A stretch of 64,000 bases of DNA from Batkoa obscura (taxonomy: Eukaryota > Entomophthoromycota > Entomophthoromycetes > Entomophthorales > Batkoaceae), in contig JASVEC010000008.1 of the NCBI GenBank assembly GCA_030770535.1, positions 1,240,001-1,304,000 on the forward strand, in the 5' to 3' direction. The notes beneath the pieces are model-generated. The model was not told where the DNA came from and ran no database searches. It worked only from the letters and a program-made list of their open reading frames with translations. The translations under genes were made by a program, and so were the position numbers. Shown in pieces: positions 12,198 through 25,047 of this stretch. Position 1 is the stretch's first letter, and each line of letters opens with the position of its first letter.

Positions 12198-13213
12198 AAT
12201 AGGTAATTAAAATAAGTTAAGTTATTGAAATTTGTTTGTTGATATGTGTTAATAAATAATTAAAAAGCAGTCCAGCTTTGTTTATATATTGGCTAAAAAA
12301 AAATTTTTTTTAGATTATTAATAGAAAATGACACAATGAAACAATCAGTTTTATTTTGGAGATTTCTAAATTTGGTAAAATTGGGGTTTTGGAAATGGCT
12401 TTTTATCGAATGTTTTGTCATTTTTAAAAAAATTAGGCAAAAAATTAGAATTTTCGATGGCAAAGTGAGACTGCGTTTTTATTCACTCTATATGTAGTAA
12501 ATCTTTATTAGCCAATAAATAAAGATGGATAGTTCTAGCTTGATTTCTTATGAATGGTTAGATGCTTCAGAATTTTGATATTTTTTAAAAAACACTAAAA
12601 AATTTAAAAAGTAAACATAAAATAGTCTTATTGCTATTATCTACCTTCAGCTTTTACTAGTATATAATATTTTCTTTGTGATGAAATAATACTAAGATGC
12701 TAAGTTTTGTTATTTTATCTCATTATGATCTTCTAACCATAAGTAAGATCAATTGACTTGGGTAAATGAAAAAACGACTAATTCTTATGAGTCATCCAAA
12801 AGGTTTGAATTTAAAGAATAAATTTACGGATGTAATATAATAATTATTTTAATATATTAAAGTTACTTAAATTATTGATTTTAATATTCCGAATATTAAA
12901 AATAGCCTGAGGTGTTTTTATTTTAAAATAATATTAAAATAGTTTACCAATTTTCCTTTAATAAAGCGTTGACTTTCTGGGTTGAGGATTAAAAAAATAG
13001 TTTGCAAAATCTTTGATTAAAAAATGTTACATGCCTCGTTATTATTATCAATAAATTGCTATTACTTTTGAGATTTTATAGTCTATTTAAATTGTTCATT
13101 TTATTCTAAACACTGTTATGAATTATAACAACTGAGTTTTAATTTAAGTCAATCAAGTGTACATTTATGTCTTTGATCTATTGATAAATTAGCATACTAA
13201 AGGGGCTTTATTT

Positions 13214-13312
13214 GGGTGTGTTTTTTTTGGATTCATTATTTTTTCCGTTTTTTAAGCGCTATTTGAATGGAAAGATTGTTAGTAAAATTCTTAAACAAAA
13301 AAATACTTCCCC
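13214..13312 (-). mobile_element. Family 1 inverted-repeat element, copy 1
   Basis: Non-coding element of 99 bp. It begins GGGTGTGTTTTTTTTGG and ends ATACTTCCCC, with the family core AAGCGCTATTTGA. It is flanked by perfect 4-bp direct repeats ATTT (13210-13213 and 13313-13316). Confidence 0.85.
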
Positions 13313-13980
13313 ATTTGTACTTTTCTTTTCTTGAAGACTCATAATGTAGTTGGAAATAATAATAGCTATATGTTTTAAACTATTCTAAACCAATGTTGTT
13401 TGAATGTTTTTTATAACAACGTCCAATATTATATAATACTATTATCTCATCTAATATTATAAATTCAAAGTTTCAAAACACTTATTGAATATTATTTAAA
13501 GTTCATTGAGTAAACATTAATAAAAAGATTTAAAACTATGATTCAAGTATTATGATAACTATTTCATACTATTAATTTTATAGTGTTATTACTTTTATGA
13601 GTATTTGCTGAACAAAATTTTAATGCAACTTAATGAATAAACGGATACCTAGAATTAAATTTTATGATAATTAAGGATTTTATATGATATTGCTTATGGT
13701 ATTAAAAAACTAGACTCAAAACACTACGGTAGTTTTAATTAGAAGTATATAAGAATTTAAAAATAAATTAGTTTATAAATATTTATAGTTTAAACAATTG
13801 TTGATATTAAAAGCAATAAATAAATCATATAAACCAAACCTTTGAAGTAATACTTGAACTTATTTGGACTGAAATTGGGTATAGTGAGTTTCTATATGAA
13901 AAAGAAATCAAAAATTAAAAATTAAAAATAAGAATAGTAATAAAAATAAATCTACCCAGTAACCGATACTTAGTTATTGT

Positions 13981-14100
13981 ACCTTTAACCTCGCTAAAAA
14001 AGCACCATGCTGCTTTGTATTGTGCCATAAACCTTGACCTTTAGAACTAATATCTATACTTTTATCTAGATAAGCTAAATGATAGAACATGCTCACAATT
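13981..14100 (-). pseudogene. Coding-like fragment, unrecognised
   Basis: A short minus-strand open stretch with richer codon use than its surroundings (for example GQGLWHNTKQHGAF). It has no gene structure around it and I do not recognise it. It may be a relic exon of a lost gene or transposon. Confidence 0.25.
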
Positions 14101-14766
14101 AAACTTTAAAAATGTAAAAAATGATAATAAGCATCAGCTGATGGTGAGAACTTCTATGACTTATGTTTGTATAAGGATACTAACCAGGTTTGGGGTTAGC
14201 AAATATTTAATTTGCTAGCTTCAAATAATAGAAATAGTCTATCTATCAAATTTTGTTATTTTAAACTACTATTTATTAAATTAAATCCGGTGTTGGTTGA
14301 GTCTAACTCTTAGTTTTTAATTACCTAAATTATCAAAGAGCTTTATTACATGTCCATACTCGTTCAAATTTTTAAACGTAGGGATTTGATTTCTTACAAT
14401 ATTTATGACCTACTACCTACTAAGTGTAAAGCTAGCCCCTCGATGAGTGTAACGTAATGGCGGAGCTAAAGTTGTGATCAATATAATTTTAATGATTCAT
14501 TTTATGACTACCTACTCCATAAATTAATTAGTCCAATTTAAAAGGTCAAAAATCCCAATCTTCTCTGATACAAAATAAAGTTTAAAGTTACTGTTTATTC
14601 TCATTCTAGACCAAATAAAAAGGTTACTGTTTATCGAATCTTTATCATTTTATAGTTTCCGATAAAATATGTCGAATGATAATTGACATCAGATTATTTA
14701 TGTTCTAGTTAAAATTGACTTTTAAATCAGTTTAAAAGAATTATTATTATTATCAATGTAAGCATT

Positions 14767-15090
14767 AAAAAATATAAAGATATAGTTTAAAGATTAATTC
14801 TTTATTAAAAGAATGATAGAATTTTTTCCCCATGTAAAAGAGTATTCCGCCCGATAATCCTAATGCAAAAAAGTGATATGGTACGTCTTGACACTCCATA
14901 TATCAATTTTTCGGTGGGTCACTTCCCCATTTATTTCAGAATTAGAGATGTCTTATTTATCTGCCTATAATATTGAATTACAATTCAGGGTCCAGTGCTT
15001 TGAAGATTCTGCACTAATTAAGACCATCATATCAGCAGCACCAGATCTATAATATAACCAAGGCCAGCTATGAAAGAATAATTTATTGCT
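14767..15090 (-). pseudogene. Decayed coding relic, unrecognised
   Basis: Higher-complexity stretch on the minus strand in which open segments in different frames read like protein (LISAESSKHWTLNC and, nearer the 3' side, FFALGLSGGILFYMGKK). It looks like a broken gene with a few breaks; I assign no family. The second segment resembles a membrane helix of a small mitochondrial protein and could be unrelated to the first. Confidence 0.3.
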
Positions 15091-15527
15091 AAAAATTAAA
15101 ATAGAATATGATTCAAGTGTAAAGTCTACAGTTATTTGAACTAAATTTTAATTTTTTGTTATTTGATTGGTTATAACTAAAATGTTTAGTATAAATGGAT
15201 AAAGTTTATGATATTATTCCTCATATATCGGAAGTAAACTAATTTTAAGAGCTTTTATAATATAATCATATAAATATTATTATTAAATAATGGCTTCAAT
15301 ACTATTAATTTAAAATTATTGTTTTATACACTTCATTTAATCTAATAAACTATATTAGTACTTTTAGTTATTGCTTTATTTAAATATGTATTTTGTTTTT
15401 TTATGTTATAATTTTGTTTAAATCTATGTAGTTGATCAGAATAACTAAATGCTTTATATAATGAAATATTCTATCGCTAACAGAAAAATCATCAACGTTA
15501 ATTTCTTTTTCGCTTTGATCAACATAT

Positions 15528-15625
15528 GGGGATGTATTCTTTTATTTAAGAATTTTACTAACAATCTTTCCTCTCAAATAGCGCTTAAAAAATGAAAAAA
15601 GTGATGAAGCCAAAAAAAACACCCC
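15528..15625 (+). mobile_element. Family 1 inverted-repeat element, copy 2
   Basis: 98-bp copy starting GGGGATGTATTC and ending AAAACACCCC, with core AAATAGCGCTTAAAAAATG. The flanks are ATAT on the left and TATAT on the right, consistent with an ATAT target duplication if the end is one base further out. Confidence 0.85.
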
Positions 15626-15683
15626 TATATAGAGTAACGAATTTCTTAAACAATTAAAACATTTGAATAATTTCCCTCGATTG

Positions 15684-16406
15684 CTAAAGTCCTCCATATA
15701 GCATTCCTTTATTTTTTTCTTTCTTCTGAAGACTAAATTTATACACTACTGTTTGTTTTTCAAAAGATCTACCATGCTTCACTGCACTCTTTAAATCCTC
15801 GCTTGCTTTTATTTTATAAAATGTAGGATACGAGTTATTCATTAAAATACAAGGAAATCTGTACTCATTTAACTCCTGTCGGTTAAACTTTTGAAGTATC
15901 TTACTATCATATTGGAATGCAGCAATAGTATCAGCAATCAATTAAGCCTCAGAGTTATCACTGTCCTTGAGATATGATTTGTTTCGCTGAAGGAATACTA
16001 AAGGATCGCCATCACTATCTATAACACAAACGTCTATTTTAGTGGATTTTATACCTCCATTTATTAAAAATGGAATATGTTTTTGTAAAGAAATAAGTTT
16101 ATCTTGCTTTTTATAACCCGTAATCTGCAATATAAATTTTCCAAGATAATCAAGGCAATTCTTTTCGGTTTTTGATGAAGGTATCATAAAAAATAAGGTA
16201 TATAAAGTTTCACTATAACAATCGTCTTTTATATAACTTAAAGCACCTTTTGGTATATCATTTAAAATTATGTCATCGATTATTTCTCCAAAAAAAACCA
16301 CCTCACTATGTTCTTTAACAATAATATCCTGGTATTTTAAATGCTTATTAGTCCAGTCACTATTCGAACCTTTGTCTATAGTGTTGTTTCTCCCTATAAC
16401 CCACAC
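15684..16406 (-). pseudogene. PD-(D/E)XK nuclease-like / effector-type gene relic
   Basis: Two abutting minus-strand open segments together resemble a fungal PD-(D/E)XK-like family, known mainly from basidiomycetes and symbiotic fungi and sometimes found in Crinkler-type proteins. Seen motifs are KIDVCVIDSDGDPLVFLQ (the D and Q-x-x-K region) and, further on, IADTIAAFQ, NSYPTFYKI and AVKHGRSF. Sequence and spacing are well preserved, so it looks recent, but it appears broken about once and the N-terminal part seems short. The nuclease fold is inferred from pattern memory. Whether it acted in host defence, as a secreted effector or with a transposon cannot be said. Confidence 0.5.
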
Positions 16407-17442
16407 TTTTTATTGATATTAATATTAAAAATTATAAAATTCAATCTAAATTTATACTTGATTTTGAATTACTAATGGAATATTCTAAATATTAATAATA
16501 TAAAGACATTTTTTTACTAGAATAATATTTAAAAAACAGTAAGTAATTCAACAGATATTATTTAAAAAAAATGTAGGACGAATAATCAACCACATGTAGT
16601 TTTTTAGTGTTTAAGATTTATTTTTAAAAATAATAATAATCAAATAAAAATTTAACAAATATTTTTTTTAAGTAAAATTTATTTATACATTTTAAAATTG
16701 TTCATAAATAATTCAAAATATATACTAGAACATCATAACATGATCTATCTTTGATAAAGTTAAAATACGTTATATTTATCTATTTAATATAAAACTTATT
16801 TTATATTAAAATTCAAAAAAGTATTTTTTATTATATTTGGATAAGCAAGATTCTAAAAGCTATTTAATATGTAAAATAAAAAATTTTAAAGGAACGAGTA
16901 GTAACGATAGAAATTATGGATTAGCCATGACATCTACGCTGAATAATTACAATTCTCAATATTTGATCGTTTGATGTAATACAAAAATCGATATTTATGA
17001 TTTTTTTATAAAAATGCTAACAAAATTGTAAATTAATATTAGCCATTGTAATTAATTTGGGTTTGGGCTAGGGCTACTCAGAGTTTATTGGATTACGATT
17101 AACGGATATTGTAATAGTAAAAATTTAAAAATTAATTAATATTTAACATTTATGTTAACTGAAAATCCGATTCTATTACAGAATTATTATCTATAATACT
17201 TTATCTAGCAGTAAAGTGTTGTAACTGACCCAAAATTTCTTTAATAAGTAGTGAGTATAATGAGACTTTCATTACAATATTGAAAATAGACTCAACAATT
17301 TGAGTATACAAAAACTAAGATTCTTGTTTTTGAATCTACAGTCACAGGTACATTAATGGTTTCTTTTAAGTGTTTTTAAGTGATTACTTTTATTTTATTA
17401 AGAATAAAGCAAGTTAACTTATTTTATACAATTAATCGTATA

Positions 17443-17502
17443 ATGTTTTTTTTTAATTATAAGCAAAGTTTTATTAATCCTCAAACAAAAAAATACATAC
17501 CC
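17443..17502 (-). mobile_element. Probable truncated family 1 element
   Basis: The right end TCAAACAAAAAAATACATACCC followed by ATAT matches the family 1 terminus (only the last 15 bases are diagnostic). The core is missing, so this is an internally deleted or decayed copy. Confidence 0.45.
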
Positions 17503-18510
17503 ATATGGATTCCAGATACAAAGCAAATTTCCTTATAGTTAATAGCGATTTATTGCCCATTATTTATAAAATTAGTAGTGACTTATTGTTTATTATTTTA
17601 CTATATAAATAAGTGATCTAGTACTATACTAGTTTCAGTGTTCTTTAAAAACTGTTTCTATAAACACAGAAATTGAGTTCTTTGCTGTTTTTAATAATTG
17701 TACATTTATTATTTTACCTTGATTATAATTAAGTTATGTTTTGGTTATAGTTATTATTTGATTATTTGATTAATAAATTTTTCAAATTTCATGCTGCCTA
17801 AAAAGTGGGCAAAAAATAGGGCGGAAAAAGATAACCTCATTTGTGTCTCAATGAATTTGCTTTATATGGCAAATTACTATAAAGAATTGTGGTAAGAACA
17901 TTGTATTATTATACTCAATGTAGCTTAATTATTAAAACTCATTTTAGCTTTTTGATTATTATTATTTTCTTAAAAGACTAAGATCTATATACTCCGCTTA
18001 TTAATCTATTATTCAGTTAAACCTATTATTATATTTTGTATGATTAAATTATATGACTATTATTATAAATAGCAATAACAATAATAACAATAATAATGAT
18101 AATAATGATTTTTAAGTGATGATTAAAATGTTTAAATTTTGAATGCTAGATATTAGTTTTCACTTAAATTATAACCTTTTATTATAAAAGTAAGCCCTTC
18201 TGCTCTATCTGAAATTTATTCACGCTTTTTTTAGTAGCATTGCTAAAAATGAGCAAAAAATTATATGATACCCTTTATTTAGAAATGGATAAGTTTAAAT
18301 GCTAGGTTAAAATTTAGATATTTTTTTGTAGTTTTAGTTTTGATTTAAGCTTGTAAAATTTATAGACTAAATGAGTTAAGAAATAAAGAGCAAGTGGGTG
18401 AGTATCCTTACTCTATTATTTTTTCCATTTTCAAAGTAGTTTTAGAGCTATATACCTAAAATAGTGTTTATTAAAAATCTAATTCTAAGTAGTTTAAACT
18501 TGAAAGAATT

Positions 18511-18608
18511 GGGGATGTATTTTTTTGTTTAATAATCTTACTAACAATTACTCTACTTAAATAGCGCTTAAAAATAGAAAAAGTGATGAAACCACAAAAA
18601 ACATCCTC
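18511..18608 (+). mobile_element. Family 1 inverted-repeat element, copy 3
   Basis: 98-bp copy starting GGGGATGTATTTTTTTG and ending AACATCCTC, with core AAATAGCGCTTAAAAATAG. Perfect 4-bp direct repeats AATT flank it (18507-18510 and 18609-18612). Confidence 0.88.
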
Positions 18609-20176
18609 AATTTAACTTGATTTCTTTAATAAAGAAAGCATTTTCTTTACTTTCTTAGTATTGATACTTAATTTACCTCTTACAATAAATCGATATCGGA
18701 AAAATGTTGACCCTTGGGTTTAAATTAACCGAAGTATTAGTAGTATGTATTCGGTGTTACAATTACAAGTATTTTCAACTTTCTACAACATGATATTAAA
18801 AGCCCCATTCGAAATTATCTATCAATCTATTTCAGTTTGTTGTTTTAATTTAATTTAATACAGCTTCTTTTAACTCTAATGCGATCTTTTAACGATAACT
18901 TTTACAGCCAAGTAATTTGTATAGCCAGTATTTTTAAAGTAAGATTCCTTATATTTTACCAATACTATAGCTTAAATTTTATTAAGTGAACAATTAAAGA
19001 GGTCGCAAAAGAGTTAAATTAGTTGTAAACACACCTGCCCAGAAGGGTCCAATATTTTTAAGAAAAATTATAATAATATACAATATCGAGTTGAAAAAAT
19101 TTATTAAATTATTTTCAATAATAAATATATAGTGGTTCATATTCTTGATTTATAATAGGTATTAAAAAATAAACTGGAAGCTTATTAACTTTTTCATAAG
19201 TTTAATAAGGTAAGTATAACTAAACAAATATGAGATATCAAAGCTCAATCATAGCATTAAAGAGTTTTATAAAAATAGATTTTAAGTTTTGGTTGTTAAT
19301 ACTTTACGGTGTAAATTAAACCATTAAAAAATATATTTTGAGCAGAATAATCTCATATTTTCAAGTGATTGGTATTTTATTAAATTATACTCGGAATAGA
19401 GAAGCTGTTTTTAGAAGTACTACCTCCCTGTTTAATTTTATAGTTTAGTTTTTTAATAAAATATGATAACTTGCTGTTCAAGCATTTTATGACATCTTTT
19501 TTAGTAAACTTTTTTATACACAATATAAATGAAAATAGCGTACTTGGCTTTTTATATACTAAATACTAACTTTGAAGTATTACATAATATCTAAAAAATA
19601 GTTCAAACTTAATTAAGGTAAAAGAGTAGACATAAGTCTAATAAGGAAATAAACATAAAAGATGATAGTTGATACTAGATCAAAGTAACTTATGTACATT
19701 AATTAGTAAGATCATTTAATAGAAAGGATCGCATTACAAATGTTAATACTAACAAAACAACAAAAATATAAGGTTCAACAAACAATAAGCCAATGTAGGT
19801 GTTTACTATAAACAGTAATTTAAATTAATAAAAACAGGGTCAATAAATGTAATAAATAACAAATAACTGTTTATAGCTTATTCTTCATACGTTTCATATT
19901 AAATTTACTATCTTTATTTTAATAAATGCATAGTTCAATTTCATGCTATGAAATCAACCTCTTTTTTTCTAACTTTTTTTCTAACTTTTTTTCGTATTAA
20001 ATCCAATCCTAAAAAGCAAATCAAAATTTCATGTCATTCAATTTTTATTATTCAATTTGCGATACTTTAACCTTTTTTATTTGAGTGATAGTTACTATTT
20101 ACAAACATTTAAAGTTACATTTATTATTATTATTGTTATTATTTTAAATAAATTAGTCTATTAATTGATTTACATT

Positions 20177-20210
20177 CTTATATTATATTAAATCTTATAT
20201 TATATTAAAT
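20177..20210 (+). repeat. 17-bp direct duplication
   Basis: CTTATATTATATTAAAT occurs twice back to back, followed by a partial third unit. Confidence 0.8.
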
Positions 20211-20854
20211 CTTACATTGATAATACTTCAGCTATCTATTTCCAATTATACATGTATATAATGAAAAATAATAAATCAATATTTAACAATGATATAATGC
20301 CCAACAGCAAAGTCGGATCAATACTCAAAACAGACAACCTAAACAAAAATTTCATTTTATATTCTATAACCACCCAAAAATTTAGTTTAAGTTTTTTTAT
20401 TTACCAAAATTATTTAATGCCAAGCTTTTTAAAAGTCTCCTAACGTAAAATATTTTTCATATTCTATTGGTTGAAAATGTCAGTTTATCTTCACTTTAAA
20501 ATCTAATTTCACTCTCATTCACTATACAACCTCCTCTATTCTTCTCCGAACCCTCCCCTGTTTTCTCCACCCTGTTCTTTGCTAAGCTTTTCATTTTATA
20601 ATAATTTAGTTAATAAATCATTTACAATTAACTAAAATTATATTAAAGTTCTATTTTTAGAGCTATATGTTTTTTGTTTGTAAAATTTAACTAAATAATA
20701 ATAATTATAATAATGATTATAATAATAATCTCATATCAAAAACAATAAATAAAATATGTGATTTTGAAAAAAAATATTAAGTTTTATTAGTAATAAAGTA
20801 CAACTAAAAAATTAAAAAGTTTTGAAACAACAGGGAGAAAAGAGTTAGCTTTTT

Positions 20855-21583
20855 TTACAAATAATTAAATGAGGGATTATCTGTAGGTGGTAAAACATAA
20901 GGAGTAAATGAAGTGAATCCACGGGACATTAATTTTTCTTCATTGCTACGATGGATTCTAGAGTGTTGATTTAAATTATCGGATCTTGCAAATTTTTTAT
21001 TGCAACCAGCGACTTGACAAACAAAAGGCCTTTCATTTGTATGAATCGATTTAACGTGTCTTTTTAAATGTTCACTCCTTTTAAATACTTTATTACAGCC
21101 TTCTTCTTCGCATACAAATAGCTTAACTGGTTCACAGTTACTTAGTTTTCTCAATGAAGTTTTACGACGAGTAGTTTTTTTTGGTTTATTTTCTAAACGC
21201 TGATATTCTTCTGTTGTTCCTGGAGTAGAATAGCGTCTTGCTAAATTTTCACTTGGAAATAATTCATAAGTAGGGGAAGTCAAAGAAGATTGGAAAAAAA
21301 TCAAATTTGGGTCCACATCGAAGGGACTTGTTAATGGTGAGATATAATTAGTCATATCCATATAACTAGCATTGTTATTATACATCTCGGGTATTGAGAT
21401 ACTCATGTTCATCATGTTTTTATTAATCATCATAGGTGATTCTTGTGGCGTTGCCTCTTGTATTGTAATAGAAGTATCGATGCTCATTGATGGGAAGAAG
21501 CAGTTAGCAGGAGATAATATGCTTTCATTAATAAATTCATTGCTATTCAAATAATCAAAATAGGAAGATGAAGGTACATTCAT
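20855..21583 (-). CDS. Two-finger C2H2 transcription factor of Msn2/Msn4 type
   Basis: Single-exon gene of 242 residues. The N-terminal 130 residues are Ser/Asn/Met-rich with acidic and aromatic clusters, as in activation regions. A basic patch ([14 protein letters not shown]) precedes two adjacent C2H2 fingers: [19 protein letters not shown] and [19 protein letters not shown], joined by the linker HTNERPF. The helix residues RSEHLKRH and RSDNL-QH are those of yeast Msn2/Msn4, Com2 and related factors that read AGGGG stress elements, so similar binding is a fair prediction. The C-terminal tail is short. It stands alone in a large gene-free region, which would allow a long promoter. Which fungal family member it is orthologous to is uncertain. 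Confidence 0.85.
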   Translation of the reverse strand: MNVPSSSYFDYLNSNEFINESILSPANCFFPSMSIDTSITIQEATPQESPMMINKNMMNMSISIPEMYNNNASYMDMTNYISPLTSPFDVDPNLIFFQSSLTSPTYELFPSENLARRYSTPGTTEEYQRLENKPKKTTRRKTSLRKLSNCEPVKLFVCEEEGCNKVFKRSEHLKRHVKSIHTNERPFVCQVAGCNKKFARSDNLNQHSRIHRSNEEKLMSRGFTSFTPYVLPPTDNPSFNYL

Positions 21584-23314
21584 AATTGAAATTATACTAG
21601 ATAATATAAATAAATAAATAAGTTATTTTTTAATTCAAATTGATTTAGTTTAATGGAGTATTTATATTTTTTTAGTTCTGTGATTTTTATATGACCTCTA
21701 ACAATGATCAACAAAGTTTTACTTTTGGGTTAAATAATTGAATGGTAAGAGTAAGCATTTATTACTAAAATGAGTTAAAATTTATAACAATCTCAAAAAG
21801 ACTAGAATGATTGGCTACTAATAAACAAAAAAGATAAACTGAAATCATGAACCATAAACTATTTCAATGTGTTGAAAAATCGATGCATATAATCTAAACA
21901 TCTAGAATCAAGTTTTGGTAAATAATTAAGATTCCTAGTTTGTAAATTTATAAGAAATATGGGAAAGGGAGGTTGCCAATTATAGTACCACCACACTTAA
22001 AATTACAAGTTAATTTCTATTTTTATTTTATTATTTTACATTAATTATTACCCCATTTTTGACAAACACACCGATTAAGTTTCAATCTAAAACGTGATGA
22101 TACTATTGAGTATTTTACCACTTTGTTAACTTAGCTATGCCCTATTTAATAATATAAATTATATTAAAATACTATTATTTAATATAAATATATTTATAAA
22201 GAAATTACTATTTTTGTTTGTTTTCATATATTAAAAGAATAAAAGAATATTTTTTCGTTTAATTAGTTAGGGATAATGATTTTTATTATTAAAGGTAACA
22301 GTTACCAATAATTGTAATTTATAAAATTAAATTCCCTTTTAACTAGTTGTTGACAATAAGAATTCACTTTTTATAAAATATAATTTATAAAGCAAAGTAC
22401 TATTTTCAAAATAAATATAAAACTAGTTTAGGTACCATTATATGTATCAATGTATACTAACATTATAGTAATATATTTATTATTATTTTCAATCTAGAAC
22501 TAAAGTATAAGATTATTTGATGAAACCAAAATATAAATGCTGTTAATATCAACAACTTGAAAATATATGCGATGAATACATGAAATAAACCACTTAATAC
22601 AACGCCAATACTATGTAAGTATAATAAATAAAGTAGTTAAAATAAAAGTAAGAATGGCCGTTTTATTTTGAGCATAATTAAAAATATTAAAAATAACTAA
22701 TAGAATGAAATGTATTATATTAATAAATTTATTTTATTAGTAACTATGCTTATCTACTTAAATTTCTTTACCCCTCAATTTAATATTATCATTTAAATGT
22801 TGCATTATTAAAAAGCTATTAAGTAAACAAAATATTAAACTTCCCTTTTTCTCCTGTTCTAGTACCATTTATCAACAAAAAAAACCTGGAATCTTTTTGC
22901 CTCATTTATTATATAATGATATGCCAATTAGTACCACTCTATCCATTCATGCTGTTTTTTATTTTTGATCATCGCCCATTTATTTGATTCTTTTTCATTG
23001 AGTCTTGGCTTTTCTAATAACAAGAGTAATGATTTAAGTTTATTATCTTATTATGTGTTACTATTGTTAGTAAATTATTATTGATATACCATATAGTTAA
23101 TATAAACTATAACTAGAGTATGATTAATAAGTTAAAATAACATCATTTCTTTAAATCTGTGTGGAAATCAAAAACAAATAATTATGATAATGTATAATAA
23201 ATTATGTTGTGGGGTATTTTAAATAATGGTCATTTGTTTTTGCTATCTTTCTAATTTTTGTATTCTACTAATAAAACTCATATTAAATAATAAATTTGCA
23301 TTTCTATAAGGTTG

Positions 23315-23460
23315 TTTCTAAAGTAATATCCCTTTAGAACAAATTCTCATTATAAGTATATACAATTACAACAATCGAATTTTTTTACATCAAAAGTATT
23401 TCCTGTTGCAACCAATGGTCTTTTATTATTTTGGTCAAAAGAAAGAGGTTACTTCAGAAA
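23315..23460 (+). mobile_element. Family 2 inverted-repeat element, copy 1
   Basis: About 146 bp bounded by TTTCTAAAGTAATATCC and the inverted GAGGTTACTTCAGAAA. The inside contains TGTTGCAACCAATGG, matching the 51.2 kb copy. The inverted similarity continues a few bases outward (ATAAGG), so true ends may be slightly wider. It has no coding capacity. Confidence 0.65.
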
Positions 23461-25015
23461 TGCCCTTATAGCTTCTTAATGTCCAATTTCAATCATGTTT
23501 ACTTTAAATTTTCCTTACTTATAACCACATGCATTGAATGCGTTTGACCCTTTTTTAAGGCTTGAGAGTAAGTCCTTTATTTGACCAATTATTTTTTTAT
23601 ACTTGCATTATTATTGAGTAGATTTTACCACAGTTTATTACAAAATATAAATGATCGTGTTTAATCTAAAATTTATAACACATGCCCTTGTTTATAAATA
23701 TATGTCACAATATTATAATTTAACGTAAATGCACCTTAAAAAGCCACGCTAATTGAAATATATTGTTTAATCAAGGGTTTAAAATAGCCTCATTATTTTT
23801 GAATCTTTACATGTTTTTTAATATTGATATAATGTAAACTAATGTTTTTTGAGAAAATATTTTTTGGGTTAGAGTATTAGTTTATGATACTTCATAGTTT
23901 CAAAATAAACCGAAAAGAATGCTAAAAGCTCAAATTAAAAAAGTACTATTTAAACCATTTATTCCATTCATTAGTCACTTAAGACTTTCGAAACAATAAG
24001 GAAACCACTAAATAAGATATAAGATATAAAATAGTTATGGTTTATAATCGTATTGTTCCATCTATTTAAAGTTAGATACTTGTTGAAGTTAATCAAACTA
24101 TTGGCTTAATTTAAATATCGATGTCATACCTAAAGCAAAAAAAAGTTAGCTTAATTTAGTTTTAAAACTACTTTTATTAATTAATGCTTCAATTTGAATA
24201 TTTTTTCTCCCTACAAAAATATCAACTCAATATAAAACAATATTAAGGGTGAGAAATATATATCAATTAGCAAATAAATGGTTAGATAGTTGATTTTTTA
24301 TATTACAAAAGTAAAACAAAGTTAGAGATAAACAATAGACTTAATAGTAGATTAGCTAAAAAAATAATTAAATTAATTATTTTTGGAGTTTTATTAAATT
24401 CAATTCAATTCAAAATTTATGTTAAATAGCACTTTAATTATTTTTTTATAAATTAAACTAAAAAACTGAAAGCTTCTGCTTAATTAGAGTGATGTCATTT
24501 TCATTTTTCAATAAAACCCTAATTTGATAATGGATAAAATATAAAATTTTAAAGACAAATCAGCAAATAAAAAAAATAAAAATAAAAATAATAAAAGAAA
24601 GAGGATTAGTTTTACAAAAAGTAAGAAATGATCGGGAATAAACTAATAAAATCAAGTAAAGATGATAGGAACTTTAGTAAATCACCAAAACTGCATAAAT
24701 TAAAAATTCAGAAATAGTTAGCAGCATTAAATTAATGCCCTATTTATTGAATGGAATCTGATACTTGTCGTTATGCATAATAATAAAGCAACAATTAAGG
24801 ACTGTTAATTTAATTCAAATAGCAGAGGGGGATTCCTAAATTTGGTAGCAGCCCGAAATTAACATTTTTGAAAATTAATAAAACAAAATTAATGTTTTTC
24901 AAATTAGAAAAAAAGGGTAAACTCATTTAAGAAAATATATTGAATCCTATATCATGCTATTTATACAAATATATATTTTTTCTAATCCTTGAAATTTATC
25001 ATGTATTATTAATTA

Positions 25016-25017
<2 letters not shown>

Positions 25018-25046
<29 letters not shown>
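25018..25046 (+). repeat. ATT microsatellite
   Basis: About nine uninterrupted ATT units in otherwise non-coding DNA. Confidence 0.9.

Positions 25047-25047
<1 letters not shown>

Larger units (their letters stand above)
12198..15683 (+). other. Gene-poor spacer with element copies and coding-like fragments
   Basis: About 3.5 kb without an intact gene. It holds family 1 copies at 13214-13312 and 15528-15625 and two coding-like fragments on the minus strand near 13981-14100 and 14767-15090, which are listed separately. The rest is AT-rich with nothing recognised. Confidence 0.5.
16407..20854 (+). other. Gene-free spacer
   Basis: About 4.4 kb of AT-rich DNA. It contains family 1 copy 3, a probable truncated copy ending at 17502 and a 17-bp direct duplication near 20177-20210. 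A 63-codon frame at 20252-20443 has no coding character I trust. Confidence 0.5.

Noticed and set aside
20252-20443. 63-codon plus-strand frame starting with ATG
   Set aside because: Composition matches the AT background and no motif, signal peptide or neighbour supports it.
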